DNA of 64,000 nucleotides from Mycolicibacterium sp. CR10 (GTDB lineage: Bacteria > Actinomycetota > Actinomycetes > Mycobacteriales > Mycobacteriaceae). The position numbers and the translations under genes were made by a program. Numbering within the stretch: position 1 is the first letter of the stretch; every line of letters begins with the position of its first letter. The notes beneath the pieces are model-generated. The model searched no databases and was not told where the DNA came from. It worked only from the letters and a program-made list of their open reading frames with translations. This document shows positions 1 to 8,605 of the stretch, in pieces. The stretch covers positions 248,001 to 312,000 of the forward strand of contig NZ_STGE01000068.1 in NCBI RefSeq assembly GCF_005222675.1, read 5' to 3'.

Positions 1-1354
1 CCGCCGGAACCAGGTCCTGCCACACCCAGGTGGTCTTCGGGACCTCGGGGCCGAGGTAGCGGACCACCGGACCCATGTCGCGGTGCAGCAGCTTGAACCA
101 GGCCTTGGCGAACTCCTCAGCGAGCTCCTCCGGATGGTCGAGCCACCGGCGGGTGATGCGCTCGTAGATCGGATCCTCCCGCATCGCCAAATCCGAGGTC
201 AGCATCGACGGGTGGGTCTTGCCGCTACCGAAGGCCTCCGGTACCGAGTTGGCCCAGCCGCCGTCCTTCGGCCGCCACTGGTTAGCGCCCGCGGGGCTCT
301 TGAACAGCTCCCACTCGTTGCCGTAGAGGATCTCCAGGTAGCTGTTGTCCCACTTGGTCGGGGTGTGCGTCCAGATCACCTCGAGGCCGCTGGTGATGGC
401 GTCCGGGCCGACACCGGTGCCCTGCGGGTTGTGCCAGCCCAGGCCCTGCAGCTCCAGCGGAGCGGCCTCGGGCTCCGGGCCGACGAGCTCGGCGTCACCG
501 TTGCCGTGCGTCTTGCCGAAGGTGTGGCCACCGACGATCAGGGCCGCGGTCTCGACGTCGTTCATCGCCATCCGGCCGAACGTCTCGCGGATGTCGATCG
601 CCGATCCCAGCGGATCCGGATTGCCGTTGGGGCCTTCCGGATTGACGTAGATCAGGCCCATCTGTACCGCGGCGAGCGGGTTCTCCAGATCGCGCTTGCC
701 GGTGTAGCGCTTGTCGTCGAGCCACTCGAGCTCGGGACCCCAGTACACGTCCTCCTCGGGCTCCCAACGGTCCTCGCGGCCGAAGGCGAAGCCGGCGGTC
801 CTGAAGCCCATGTCCTCCAGCGCGACGTTGCCGGCGTAGACGATCAGGTCGGCCCAGGACAGGTTCTTGCCGTACTTCTTCTTCACCGGCCACAGCAGCC
901 GGCGGGCCTTGTCCAGGCTGGCGTTGTCCGGCCAGCTGTTCAGCGGGGCGAACCGCTGCATGCCCGCACCGCCGCCGCCGCGGCCGTCTTTGACGCGGTA
1001 GGTGCCTGCGGCATGCCAGGCCATCCGGATGAAAAACGGCCCGTAGTGGCCGAAGTCGGCAGGCCACCACTCCTGCGAGGTCTTCATCACGTCGACGATG
1101 TCGGCGCGCACCGCGTCGACATCGAGGGTCTGCACCGCGGAGCTGTAGTCGAAGCCATCATCGAGCGGGTTGATGACGTCGGGGTTCTTCTGCAGGATCT
1201 TCAGGTTGAGCTGGTTGGGCCACCAGTCCCGGTTGCCGCCGCCCTCGACGGGCGCAGTGACGCGACCGAAACCGGCGGGGCAACCACCTTCGGTCTGGTC
1301 GGTCTGCGCCTCGCCAATCGGCGGGCTGTCTTCAATCGAACGATCCTCAGGCAC
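1..1354 (-). CDS. katG: Catalase-peroxidase KatG (3' end outside window)
   Basis: Bifunctional haem catalase-peroxidase that removes hydrogen peroxide in the cytosol; in mycobacteria the orthologue activates isoniazid. About the first 451 residues are present, and the gene runs off the left edge. The distal pocket is visible in RMAWHAAGTYR (Arg, Trp, His). The Met-Tyr-Trp adduct partners are that Trp, the Tyr of LIYVNPEGP and the first Met of RMAMNDVE; the proximal His is in GGHTFGKTHG. The Ser of AITSGLEV matches the residue altered in many isoniazid-resistant M. tuberculosis strains and is wild type here. The GTG start at 1354 (MPEDRSIED) is preceded by GGAAGGA at about 7 nt. It lies 36 bp behind furA, as in other mycobacteria, so co-transcription and FurA repression are likely. 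Confidence 0.97.
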   Translation of the reverse strand, partial: MPEDRSIEDSPPIGEAQTDQTEGGCPAGFGRVTAPVEGGGNRDWWPNQLNLKILQKNPDVINPLDDGFDYSSAVQTLDVDAVRADIVDVMKTSQEWWPADFGHYGPFFIRMAWHAAGTYRVKDGRGGGGAGMQRFAPLNSWPDNASLDKARRLLWPVKKKYGKNLSWADLIVYAGNVALEDMGFRTAGFAFGREDRWEPEEDVYWGPELEWLDDKRYTGKRDLENPLAAVQMGLIYVNPEGPNGNPDPLGSAIDIRETFGRMAMNDVETAALIVGGHTFGKTHGNGDAELVGPEPEAAPLELQGLGWHNPQGTGVGPDAITSGLEVIWTHTPTKWDNSYLEILYGNEWELFKSPAGANQWRPKDGGWANSVPEAFGSGKTHPSMLTSDLAMREDPIYERITRRWLDHPEELAEEFAKAWFKLLHRDMGPVVRYLGPEVPKTTWVWQDLVPA

Positions 1355-1390
1355 AGCATTTCCTTCCGTGGGTGGTGAATTGGGCTGTGA

Positions 1391-1843
1391 TCACGGTTGT
1401 GATCGGGAAGCTTCGATTAGCGAGCACTCGGGGCACAGGCCCCAGTAGACGACCTCGGCCTCGTCGACGATGAAGCCGTCCAGGCTGCCTGCCGGGTCGG
1501 ACGGGGTGAGGCAGGGAGCCTCGCCGACTGCGCAGTCCGCGTCGGCGATGGTGCCGCAGGAGCGGCACACGAGATGGTGGTGGTTGTCGCCCACCCGTGA
1601 CTCGTAGCGCGCGACCGAGCCCGACGGCTGGATCTTGCGCACCAGGCCCACCGTCGTCAGCGCCGCCAGCACGTCATAGACAGCTTGGCGCGACACGTCG
1701 GGCAGAGCGGTTTTCACGGCACCGAAAATCGTGTCGGTGTCGGCGTGTGGATGCCCTTGAACGGCTTCCAGAACCGCTACCCTCGGACGCGTCACGCGGA
1801 GGTCCGCGCCGCGGAGCAGATCCGCGTAGTCCGAAGTCACCAT
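1391..1843 (-). CDS. furA: Ferric/redox regulator FurA
   Basis: Fur-family repressor of the furA-katG operon, 150 residues. An N-terminal winged helix (about 1-80, with TRPRVAVLEAV and SRQAVYDVLAAL) is followed by a dimerisation and metal domain with the HHHLVCRSCG stretch and a C-terminal CPEC motif. An open frame continues upstream to 1921, but the start MVTSDYADLL at 1843 gives the usual family length and sits 4 nt behind a good -10 element, suggesting a leaderless mRNA as known for mycobacterial furA. GTG at 1840 is a close alternative. It is divergent from the small Dabb gene. Confidence 0.96.
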   Translation of the reverse strand: MVTSDYADLLRGADLRVTRPRVAVLEAVQGHPHADTDTIFGAVKTALPDVSRQAVYDVLAALTTVGLVRKIQPSGSVARYESRVGDNHHHLVCRSCGTIADADCAVGEAPCLTPSDPAGSLDGFIVDEAEVVYWGLCPECSLIEASRSQP

Positions 1844-1847
1844 TAGA

Positions 1848-1876
1848 GGTCTACGCCGTTTTTTGGACTGAGTCAA
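1848..1876 (-). promoter_or_regulatory. furA promoter
   Basis: On the minus strand TTGACT (1876-1871) and TAGACC (1853-1848) are 17 bp apart, and the furA ATG begins 4 bp further on. The A/T run between the hexamers (CCAAAAAACGG) is where the FurA operator of other mycobacteria lies. The spacing predicts a transcript starting at or very near the ATG. Promoter geometry is seen directly; FurA binding is inferred from the family. Confidence 0.7.
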
Positions 1877-1921
1877 GTATTTCTTCGCAGGTGGGTCTAG
1901 CTGCACTGTTAGGGTGATCAA

Positions 1922-2215
1922 GTGATCCGAGCCGTCGTTCTCGCCAAGCTGAAGTCCGGCTACGACACCGCCGAGTTAGCGCGGATTCAGCAGGCCTTTT
2001 CCGATCTGAACCTCCCCGGAACCCTGAGTTACACCGTGGGTACCGACGCGGGTCTGCGCGAGGGCAACTGGGATCTGGTGATCGTCGCCGACTTCGTCGA
2101 CACCGCTGCATACCGCGGGTACGACGAGGACGCCGAGCACAACCGCTGGCGCGCCCGGCTCGCGCCACTGGTCGACCAGATCGCCCGGGCACAGTTCGAG
2201 GTTCCCGACATCTGA
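1922..2215 (+). CDS. Dabb (stress-responsive alpha/beta barrel) domain protein
   Basis: A 97-residue protein that fits the dimeric ferredoxin-like Dabb fold: an opening VVLAKLKSGYD strand, a central GTDAGLREGNWDLVIVADF strand-turn-strand and the typical AYRGYDEDAEHNRWRARLAPLVDQ helix. Members are small stress-induced proteins, mostly without known activity. The GTG at 1922 follows an in-frame stop, so no longer start is possible nearby. It is divergent from furA with 78 bp between starts and could share oxidative-stress control, but that is inference. Confidence 0.85.
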   Translation: MIRAVVLAKLKSGYDTAELARIQQAFSDLNLPGTLSYTVGTDAGLREGNWDLVIVADFVDTAAYRGYDEDAEHNRWRARLAPLVDQIARAQFEVPDI

Positions 2216-2320
2216 CCCGGCCTTCTCACCGACCGCGACACGCGACGGTGAGGACAAGTTAACGCGTTCGGAAACCCCGGCGATGCCCCGCGTTACCGGG
2301 CCCGGTCACGCTCTGCGGGT

Positions 2321-2692
2321 ATGAGCATCTTCGAGCAGATCGGCGGTCCACCGGCGATGACTGCGGCCGTCGATGACTTCTACCGCAGGGTGATGGCCGA
2401 TCCCGCTCTGTCCCCGTACTTCGATGGCGTCGACATGCGGCGGCTCAAGAACCATCAGCGCGCGTTCATCTCGGCGGCCATGGGGGCACCGGACCCGTAT
2501 CTCGGGCGCTCCATGCGAGAAGCCCACGCGCTCTTCGACATCCAGCCCGACCACTTCGACCGCGTGGTCCACCATCTGGTGAACACCCTGGCCGACCTCG
2601 GCGTGGCCGACTCGATCATCGACGCAGTCGGGGCGACGTTGGCACCCCTGAAGGCCGATATCGCAGGCGACGCCGCCGCCCGCGCGAGCTGA
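2321..2692 (+). CDS. glbN: Group I truncated haemoglobin
   Basis: A 123-residue 2-on-2 globin of the TrHbN type. It begins SIFEQIGGPPAMTAAVDDFYRRV and has the FISAAMGAPDPYLGRSMREAHALFDI segment with the proximal His in REAH; the FYRRV helix-B residues Phe and Tyr are the usual distal pair. In M. tuberculosis TrHbN turns nitric oxide into nitrate and protects respiration. No Shine-Dalgarno is seen before the ATG. It is followed 7 bp on by a convergent glutamine amidotransferase, so it is probably monocistronic. Confidence 0.93.
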   Translation: MSIFEQIGGPPAMTAAVDDFYRRVMADPALSPYFDGVDMRRLKNHQRAFISAAMGAPDPYLGRSMREAHALFDIQPDHFDRVVHHLVNTLADLGVADSIIDAVGATLAPLKADIAGDAAARAS

Positions 2693-2699
2693 CGCGGCG

Positions 2700-3470
2700 C
2701 TACCGGAGCCGGGAGTAACGCTGCGCGAACGTACCCAGGATGGCCATCGGGTACTCCACAATGCGTTGTCGTGCAGCTTCTTTCAACGAGTCCGCAGTCT
2801 CGGGGGCGAAGTATCCATGGTTCTTATAGACGTCGATGCGGGTGCACACACCGTCGACGTCGAGCTCGGGATGGAACTGGGTGGCGTACACATTGGCACC
2901 CACCCGGAACGCCTGCACCGGGCAGTCGGCCGAGCTGGCCAGCGAGTCGACATTCGGAGGCAGCGACGACGCAGCCTCCTTGTGGCCGCCGAACGCGTCG
3001 AAGGCATCCGGCAGAGCCGCGAACAGTGGGTCACGGCGTCCGGCCGGCGTCAGTTCGACGGTGACCGCCCCCACCGGTTCAGGGTGTGCCCGATCCACGA
3101 CCGCACCGATGGCTGAACCCAACGTGCCCACGCCGTAACAACATCCGAGGAACGGGAAGTCACGGGCGATCACCGCGGCGAGGAGCCCGGCCAGCTCCGC
3201 CTCGACACGCTGCTGCGTCGGCGACTTGGTCTCGGGTTCGTCGCTGACGTTGAACGGGCCTCCGCCGAGAATGATGCCCGACCATTGCGACAGGTCGACC
3301 TCGCCCAGCGGCCGGTGTGTCAGCCGGATCCGTCGCAGGCCGTCCTCGTCGAGGCCCGCGAACCGCATCATCGCCCGGTACTCGTCGTCGGCGGCTTCGT
3401 CCTCGCCGCGGATCGACAACAACAGGAAGGGGGCGTCGGCCACGGCGTAAAGGGTAACCGCGGCAGCCAC
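2700..3470 (-). CDS. Class I glutamine amidotransferase (GATase1) protein
   Basis: About 256 residues with a GATase1 triad: nucleophile Cys in FLGCCYGVGTLG, and His and Glu in QFHPELD. It resembles stand-alone GMP-synthase-like amidotransferases rather than GuaA, because no ATP-pyrophosphatase domain follows. The partner that would receive ammonia is unknown. GTG at 3470 is 12 bp behind the membrane-protein gene; GTG at 3443 (VADAPFLLLS) is an equally possible start, and neither has a convincing ribosome binding site. Function beyond the fold is not assigned. Confidence 0.8.
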   Translation of the reverse strand: MAAAVTLYAVADAPFLLLSIRGEDEAADDEYRAMMRFAGLDEDGLRRIRLTHRPLGEVDLSQWSGIILGGGPFNVSDEPETKSPTQQRVEAELAGLLAAVIARDFPFLGCCYGVGTLGSAIGAVVDRAHPEPVGAVTVELTPAGRRDPLFAALPDAFDAFGGHKEAASSLPPNVDSLASSADCPVQAFRVGANVYATQFHPELDVDGVCTRIDVYKNHGYFAPETADSLKEAARQRIVEYPMAILGTFAQRYSRLR

Positions 3471-3482
3471 AGCCAGCCATGG

Positions 3483-4646
3483 TCAGCCCGGTTTGCGGTA
3501 TGCCACCATCTCGCGGGACAGCCGTCGGCGCAGCGAGATCTCCCGGCTGCACGCGACCGCGAACACCGTGAGCAACAACCAACTGAGCAGCGCGCTCGCG
3601 AGCACCATGGTGAACGCTGCCCAGGTTCCCCCCGTGAGCTCGGCGGAGGCTTTCTGCTTGGCCCACAGACGCCAATAGATCATCAGGTTCACCGTCAGCC
3701 CGACCCCGTAGGAAATCCCGAACGACAGTAAAAACAGCTTCCAGGTGCCGTCCTTCAACCGCGCGGACACCGGCTCGTGGCGCAGCGGGGCGACGACGGA
3801 CAACACGTTGCCGACACCCAGCCAGATGAACACCATGGTCACCAGCTGATCCACCATCGTCACCGCACTGACATCGTCGGTGACCGACAGCAGCCCGATG
3901 ACCGGAAGGCCGGCGAGCGTGACCAGCGCAGCCATGGCGAGGTTCTTGGACAACAGGATCCGCCACAGACGAACCCCTCCCTGGAGCATCGCGCGGACCC
4001 GGTCCGCCTCGAAACACAAAGCGTTGGTGCAGATCACGCTGCCGACCACCGCGGAGAACAAGTACAGGGTGAGCCGGCCCGCGTCGTCGTAGCGGGTCAG
4101 CCCGGTGACGTGGTAGAAGCTCACCAGCGACAGTGCGATGGCCAGGGTGATGACGATGCGCGCCATGATCGACCGCGGCTTGTCCGCCAGCAGGTGCCGC
4201 ATCTCGGCGACGACGCCGGCGGCGAGGGAGCGCAGGTGGCCGGCGAAGCGGACGATGGTCGCGGTGCGGACCGGGTCCGCGACAAGAGCCCCCTGTGCGC
4301 GGCGGGACGCAGCCACCTCGAGGACCGCTTCGGCGATCGCTGCGCGCGCAAGCCCCACCGCCACAACGGCATTCGCGGTGGCCTGGGCAGCCGTGGTCGG
4401 TGGTTGCCTTGACGTCGCGACGGTCCGCGAGTAGTCATCGGCGCGGGCCCGCCAGTACGGGTCCGCAGCGGCGGTGGCGATGTCGCGGCCGGCGCCGCCA
4501 GCCGCGGCGGCGAGCTCGGCCCGCGCCTCGGCCTCAGCGCTGCGCAGCGCGGCATCGTGGTCCCAGTCCGCCGCAGCGGCCGCGACGTCGAGGTCACGCA
4601 ATGATCCGGCGAGGTGGCGCAGCTCGTCGATCGGCATGGCGCTCAC
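3483..4646 (-). CDS. Multi-pass membrane protein (ABC-2-permease-like)
   Basis: About 387 residues. The first 160 are Ala/Arg-rich, helical and probably cytoplasmic (charged, coiled-coil-like). Roughly six hydrophobic segments follow, from IVITLAIALSLVSFYHV to SWLLLTVFAVAC. The stretch from FEADRVRAMLQGGVRLWRILLSKN onward recalls ABC-2 type exporter permeases, but no ATPase gene is adjacent, so the transporter idea is weak. GTG at 4646 or ATG at 4637 may start it. It lies head to head with the MenC-like gene, 36 bp apart, and is likely co-transcribed with the amidotransferase. Confidence 0.6.
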   Translation of the reverse strand: MSAMPIDELRHLAGSLRDLDVAAAAADWDHDAALRSAEAEARAELAAAAGGAGRDIATAAADPYWRARADDYSRTVATSRQPPTTAAQATANAVVAVGLARAAIAEAVLEVAASRRAQGALVADPVRTATIVRFAGHLRSLAAGVVAEMRHLLADKPRSIMARIVITLAIALSLVSFYHVTGLTRYDDAGRLTLYLFSAVVGSVICTNALCFEADRVRAMLQGGVRLWRILLSKNLAMAALVTLAGLPVIGLLSVTDDVSAVTMVDQLVTMVFIWLGVGNVLSVVAPLRHEPVSARLKDGTWKLFLLSFGISYGVGLTVNLMIYWRLWAKQKASAELTGGTWAAFTMVLASALLSWLLLTVFAVACSREISLRRRLSREMVAYRKPG

Positions 4647-4682
4647 TCAACCATCCCCGGCACCGGATAGCTTTATCGATCA

Positions 4683-5471
4683 GTGAGAACACTCATCGAC
4701 TTCGACGACGCCCCCGTGTTCGCGATCCCGCACGCCGGCGGCGCCCGCGAGGGCGTGCTGGTGGAGGGTCCACAGGGCTGGGGCGAGTTCAGCCCACCCG
4801 TCGACGCCGACGACGCGCTGGCTGCCCGGTGGCTGGTTGCCGCGATGGAGCCGAGCACCGTCGGATGGCCCGACGCGGTCCGCGGCCGGGTGCCCGTCTC
4901 CGACGGAACGCGGCGCGCGACCGTCGAGGTTCATGAGGTGGACGCGGCCGTCGGGCTGATTGCGACGCTGGACGCCGCCGCGGGCGGACTCGAGCTCGTC
5001 GAACTGGCCTGCCGAAGCGCACAGGAAGCGCGGGCGGTTCGGCGGCGGGTCGACGTACCGATAGCCGTCGACGCCGCGATGGTGATCCAGGATCGGCTGT
5101 GCGCCGACATCGTGGTCCTGCGCTGTGGTGCGCTCGGGGGAGTGCGTCGCACGCTGCGTCGGGCGGAGACGCTGGGTCTGCCGTCGCTGGTTGACTTCAC
5201 GGGGCTGACGAGCGTCGGGGTTGCCGCCGACATCGCGGTTGCCGCAGCGCTGCCGGACCTCCCGTTCGCCTGTGCACCGCCGCCACCGTGGCTGGGCGAG
5301 GCGGATGTCGTGAGCGTGCCGCGCTCGCTGGTGCCCGCGGACGGCTATCTGCCCGCGGCACCCATGCCCGCCGGCCCGGACCCGGAGCGCCTTGCGCGCG
5401 TGAGGGTCACCGACCCCGCCACGATCGAGCGCTGGCGTGATCGGCTGCGGCGGGCCGCGACACTTCTCTAA
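4683..5471 (+). CDS. MenC-like enolase-superfamily protein, catalytically degenerate
   Basis: A 262-residue relative of o-succinylbenzoate synthase. The N-terminal capping region is recognisable (REGVLVEGPQGWGEFSPP, RVPVS), as is the later barrel (LELVELACRSAQEARAVRRRVDVPIAVDAAM, DIVVLRCGALGGVRRTLRRAETLGLP). The part that normally carries the KxK catalytic motif and the first metal-binding Asp is missing; the segment between RVPVS and LELVEL is only about 35 residues. The second catalytic Lys, expected in the IVVLK strand, is Arg. The protein contains no lysine at all, so canonical proton abstraction is impossible. Glu (VEL) and Asp (AVD) metal ligands remain. GTG 4683 lies 9 nt after TAGCTT, suggesting a leaderless mRNA. 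Expect a family length near 320. Confidence 0.8.
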   Translation: MRTLIDFDDAPVFAIPHAGGAREGVLVEGPQGWGEFSPPVDADDALAARWLVAAMEPSTVGWPDAVRGRVPVSDGTRRATVEVHEVDAAVGLIATLDAAAGGLELVELACRSAQEARAVRRRVDVPIAVDAAMVIQDRLCADIVVLRCGALGGVRRTLRRAETLGLPSLVDFTGLTSVGVAADIAVAAALPDLPFACAPPPPWLGEADVVSVPRSLVPADGYLPAAPMPAGPDPERLARVRVTDPATIERWRDRLRRAATLL

Positions 5472-5485
5472 CCCAAGATTTCCGC

Positions 5486-5542
5486 CGAAATGGCATTCCA
5501 GCAGCTGCTCACTCGATCTTTGCCTGCTGGAATGCCATTTCG
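5486..5542. terminator. Large perfect inverted repeat between convergent genes
   Basis: Two 19-bp arms are exact inverted copies: 5486-5504 (CGAAATGGCATTCCAGCAG) and 5524-5542, with a 19-nt spacer. It lies between the 3' ends of the MenC-like gene and the isocitrate lyase gene, so it may end transcripts from both sides. There is no U-tract, as is usual in mycobacteria. The even arm length and clean edges would also fit a dispersed palindromic repeat family. Confidence 0.7.
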
Positions 5543-5557
5543 ACGCGAAGGTGGGGC

Positions 5558-7846
5558 TCAGTCCTGCTTGCTGATCAGGCGGCGCAACGCTTCATGGTCC
5601 GGCGCGAGCAGCTCCTCGATCCGCGCGTGGTTCACGTCGGCGACGATGATCTCGCCGACCTCCTGGTAGACGTTGCTGAAGATGCCGTGGGACTTCATCT
5701 TCTCGGTCTGATAGATGTTGTCCTCGGTCGGCGTCACGTAGTACACGATCTCGGCCTTGAACCGGTGAATCAGCCACAGATGGATCACGTCCATCAGCCG
5801 CTTCTGCCGCAACTGCTCGGCAAAGGTGTTCTGGTCGCGCACCGTGAGGATGTTGCGACCGTGCCGATCCTTGATGGGGTCGACGACGACGTTGGCCAGC
5901 GGCTCGTCCCCGTCGCCGAGGATCTGCAGATCCAGCACGTCCGAACCGGCGCGCCGCGGCCGCAACTGCACATGGAGCCTCTCGGGCAGCTGGTAGTGCT
6001 CGCTCCACAGCGCCAGCCATTCCTCGAGCAGCTTCTTCGGCACCTCGGTCTGCACCAGGTGCTGATGCTGGGTCGAGCCCTTGCCCATGGATTTCGTCGT
6101 CGCCGTCCGCCCGGAGGACGCGGCCAGCGCAGCGTCGCTACGCGGCCCACCGACCAGTGTTTGCGGTGTGCGGTAAGGAGATTCGACGAGGCGCATCTTG
6201 CGCTGCAGCCGTGCCAGCGCGAGCATGCCCTCCTGACGTAGCGAGGTGGCGAACTCCTCGGAGGCGACGCCGTCAACCTGATGACCGCCGTAGGTGATGA
6301 AGTTGAAGACGAAGCCCAGCTTGCCGATCTCCTCGGGGAACGCCCGCATCTCCTCGTCGGTCATGCCGGTGGTGTCCCAGTTGAACGACGGTGACAGGTT
6401 GTAGGCCAGCATCTTGTCCGGATACACCGCGTGGACCGCGTCGGCGAACTGCTTCGCGTCGGCCAGGTCGGCGGTCTTGGTTTCCATCCACAGGATGTCG
6501 GCGAACGGCGCAGCGGCCAGCGACTTGGCGATCGCATACGGGATCCCGCCACGGACCTGGTAGTAACCCTCCGGAGTCTTGACCCGCTCGCAATCCCACG
6601 CGACGTCGGCGCCGAGCTCCTTGGCCCTCGCCCTGGCCGTGTACAGCGGTGCCCGCTCGGCGAAGGCGCGCCAATCGGCGACGCTCATGTCCGACGGTTC
6701 ACCTTCGCGCTCACGGAACTCGAGCAGCTCCGCCACCGCGTCGCCGTAGGTGTTCAGCCCCGCATCGTTCTGCCACGCATCGACGAAGCGTGACTCCACC
6801 TCGTCGAACACGGCGTCGACGGACGTTTCGGCGCCGTCCTGCCAAGCGGCGGCGGCCTCGTCGATCAAGGACAGCACGCCCTGACGCTCGAGCCAGGCCT
6901 CGGCGGTCGCATACTCGCCGTCGGGCAGCGCGTACAGCAGGTGACCGTTGAGCTCCGTGACGCCCTTGTCGTAGAACCGGCGCACCATCGCCAGGAAGCA
7001 CGACTTGTACGGCGGGATCTTCAGATTGGTGACGCCGAGCAGGAACGGCTGATCGCGTTCGTCGGCACGGCTGTCGATCAGGTTGGCCGCCTCGGCGTCG
7101 GTGCGCGCGACGATGATGCCCGGCACCCGCATGATGTCCAGCTGGAAGCGGGCGGTGTTGAGCCGCTTGATCTGTTCGTCCGAGGGCACCAGCACCTTGC
7201 CACCCTGATGACCGCACTTCTTCGTCCCCGGGCGTTGATCCTCGATGTGATAGCCCGGCACCCCGGACTCGACGAAGCGCCGGATCAGGTTGCGCACATG
7301 GGGATCACCGCCGTGGCCGGTGTCGGCATCGGCGATGATGAACGGCCGGAAGTCGTAGGCGGGGGTGGCCTTCCGTTGTTCATCGGTCATTTTCAGCCGC
7401 AGGTACTGCTGGTTGCGGTCGGCGGTCAGCAACGCGCGCACCAGACCCGCCGCTTCCTCGGGGACCTGGCTCAACGGATAGCTCGCCAGATCGGGTCCCG
7501 GGTCCTCGCTGATGGAGCCCTTCGCCGAGGTGGCCCAGCCGCCGAGATAAATGCCCTCGATCCCCATCCGCTTCATCACCACGGCCTGGCCGGGCGAGTA
7601 CGGGCCGAAGGTGGTGATGCTCTTGCCGCGCGAGTACAGCTCACGCAGGTGTGGGTAGAACTCGCGCGCCGCCTCGCGGGCGACGGGGTAGTCGGCGGGA
7701 ATCGTGCCGCGCTGCTCGGCGACCTGACGGGCCGTGTAAAGGCGAATGATCCCCTCGAAGCGAGGGCTGTCGAAGTAACTCTGTGTTTCGGCGACATCCC
7801 GCTCGAACGGGGTCTGGGGCTGGAGGTCAGCTTCGATGATGGCCAT
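5558..7846 (-). CDS. aceA: Isocitrate lyase, large form (ICL2)
   Basis: Glyoxylate-shunt enzyme splitting isocitrate into glyoxylate and succinate, needed for growth on fatty acids and acetate. At 762 residues it is the long mycobacterial ICL2 type (the split aceAa/aceAb of M. tuberculosis H37Rv), not the roughly 430-residue ICL1. The catalytic KKCGHQGGK signature is intact, as are the substrate and metal regions DADTGHGG and ARTDAEA. The C-terminal part after about residue 590 (STQHQHLVQTEVPKKLLEEWLALW onward) is the extra domain of this subfamily, reported to bind acetyl-CoA. ATG 7846 is preceded by GGGTGAGG. No second shunt gene is adjacent. Confidence 0.96.
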   Translation of the reverse strand: MAIIEADLQPQTPFERDVAETQSYFDSPRFEGIIRLYTARQVAEQRGTIPADYPVAREAAREFYPHLRELYSRGKSITTFGPYSPGQAVVMKRMGIEGIYLGGWATSAKGSISEDPGPDLASYPLSQVPEEAAGLVRALLTADRNQQYLRLKMTDEQRKATPAYDFRPFIIADADTGHGGDPHVRNLIRRFVESGVPGYHIEDQRPGTKKCGHQGGKVLVPSDEQIKRLNTARFQLDIMRVPGIIVARTDAEAANLIDSRADERDQPFLLGVTNLKIPPYKSCFLAMVRRFYDKGVTELNGHLLYALPDGEYATAEAWLERQGVLSLIDEAAAAWQDGAETSVDAVFDEVESRFVDAWQNDAGLNTYGDAVAELLEFREREGEPSDMSVADWRAFAERAPLYTARARAKELGADVAWDCERVKTPEGYYQVRGGIPYAIAKSLAAAPFADILWMETKTADLADAKQFADAVHAVYPDKMLAYNLSPSFNWDTTGMTDEEMRAFPEEIGKLGFVFNFITYGGHQVDGVASEEFATSLRQEGMLALARLQRKMRLVESPYRTPQTLVGGPRSDAALAASSGRTATTKSMGKGSTQHQHLVQTEVPKKLLEEWLALWSEHYQLPERLHVQLRPRRAGSDVLDLQILGDGDEPLANVVVDPIKDRHGRNILTVRDQNTFAEQLRQKRLMDVIHLWLIHRFKAEIVYYVTPTEDNIYQTEKMKSHGIFSNVYQEVGEIIVADVNHARIEELLAPDHEALRRLISKQD

Positions 7847-7950
7847 GCCTCACCCTACGGCGCGCGCGCCGGGCGGCGGGTGGGAACTGGGCCTGAACTA
7901 GCCGACCGGGCAGGTGGAACCGGGGCTCCGCGCCCGGGCCTGATCGGGAG

Positions 7951-8592
7951 TCACTTGGTGCCGAAGATGCGATCGCCCGCATCGCCCAGTCCGGGCAGGA
8001 TGTAGCCGTGCTCGTCGAGTTGGCGATCGATGGCCGCGGTGTAGATCGGCACGTCAGGATGGGCATCGGCCATCGCGGCGATGCCTTCCGGGCAGGTCAG
8101 CAGGCAGACGAACTTGATCGACTTCGGGTCGTGCTCGCGCAGCCGGTCCACCGCGGCAACCGCAGAGTGGCCGGTGGCCAGCATCGGGTCCACCACCACG
8201 ACATCTCGCTCGTGCAGATCGCCGGGCATCTTGAAGTAATACTCCACGGCCACAAGTGTTTTCGGGTCTCGGTAGAGACCGATATGACCCACGCGGGCCG
8301 ACGGGACCACCTCGAGCATGCCGTCCAGGATTCCGGTACCCGCCCGCAGGATCGACACGAAAACCAACTTCTTGCCATCGATCACCCGCCCGGTGGTGCG
8401 TTCCAGCGGGGTCTCGATCTCGACCTCGTGTGTCCCGATCTCACGGAGCACCTCATAGGCCATCAGAACCGACACTTCTTGCACGAGACGGCGAAAGCTG
8501 TTGGTGGATACGTCTTTTTGTCGCAGCAGGGTGATCTTGTGCTGAATCAGGGGATGCTCGATGAGATGCACTCCACCGGTGCCGAGACCCAT
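7951..8592 (-). CDS. upp: Uracil phosphoribosyltransferase
   Basis: Converts uracil plus PRPP to UMP. It has 213 residues; the PRPP loop is DPMLATGHSA and the uracil-site end is AAIDRQLDEHGYILPGLGDAGDRIFG. The frame is open to 8631, but ATG 8592 (MGLGTGGVHLIEHPL) is preceded by a very strong AGGAGG at 5 nt, so this start is chosen. It follows the URC4-family gene by 13 bp and belongs to that operon. In the URC pathway uracil is first turned into UMP, so here it probably feeds catabolism as well as salvage (inference from context). Confidence 0.94.
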   Translation of the reverse strand: MGLGTGGVHLIEHPLIQHKITLLRQKDVSTNSFRRLVQEVSVLMAYEVLREIGTHEVEIETPLERTTGRVIDGKKLVFVSILRAGTGILDGMLEVVPSARVGHIGLYRDPKTLVAVEYYFKMPGDLHERDVVVVDPMLATGHSAVAAVDRLREHDPKSIKFVCLLTCPEGIAAMADAHPDVPIYTAAIDRQLDEHGYILPGLGDAGDRIFGTK

Positions 8593-8605
8593 GCCGCCTC
8601 CTGTG

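Noticed and set aside
83..1378. 431-residue plus-strand open frame
   Set aside because: It lies antisense to katG, whose motifs are unmistakable on the other strand; the long frame is a high-GC shadow.
3160..4017. 285-residue minus-strand frame
   Set aside because: It overlaps the amidotransferase and membrane protein genes in another frame and has no domain features.
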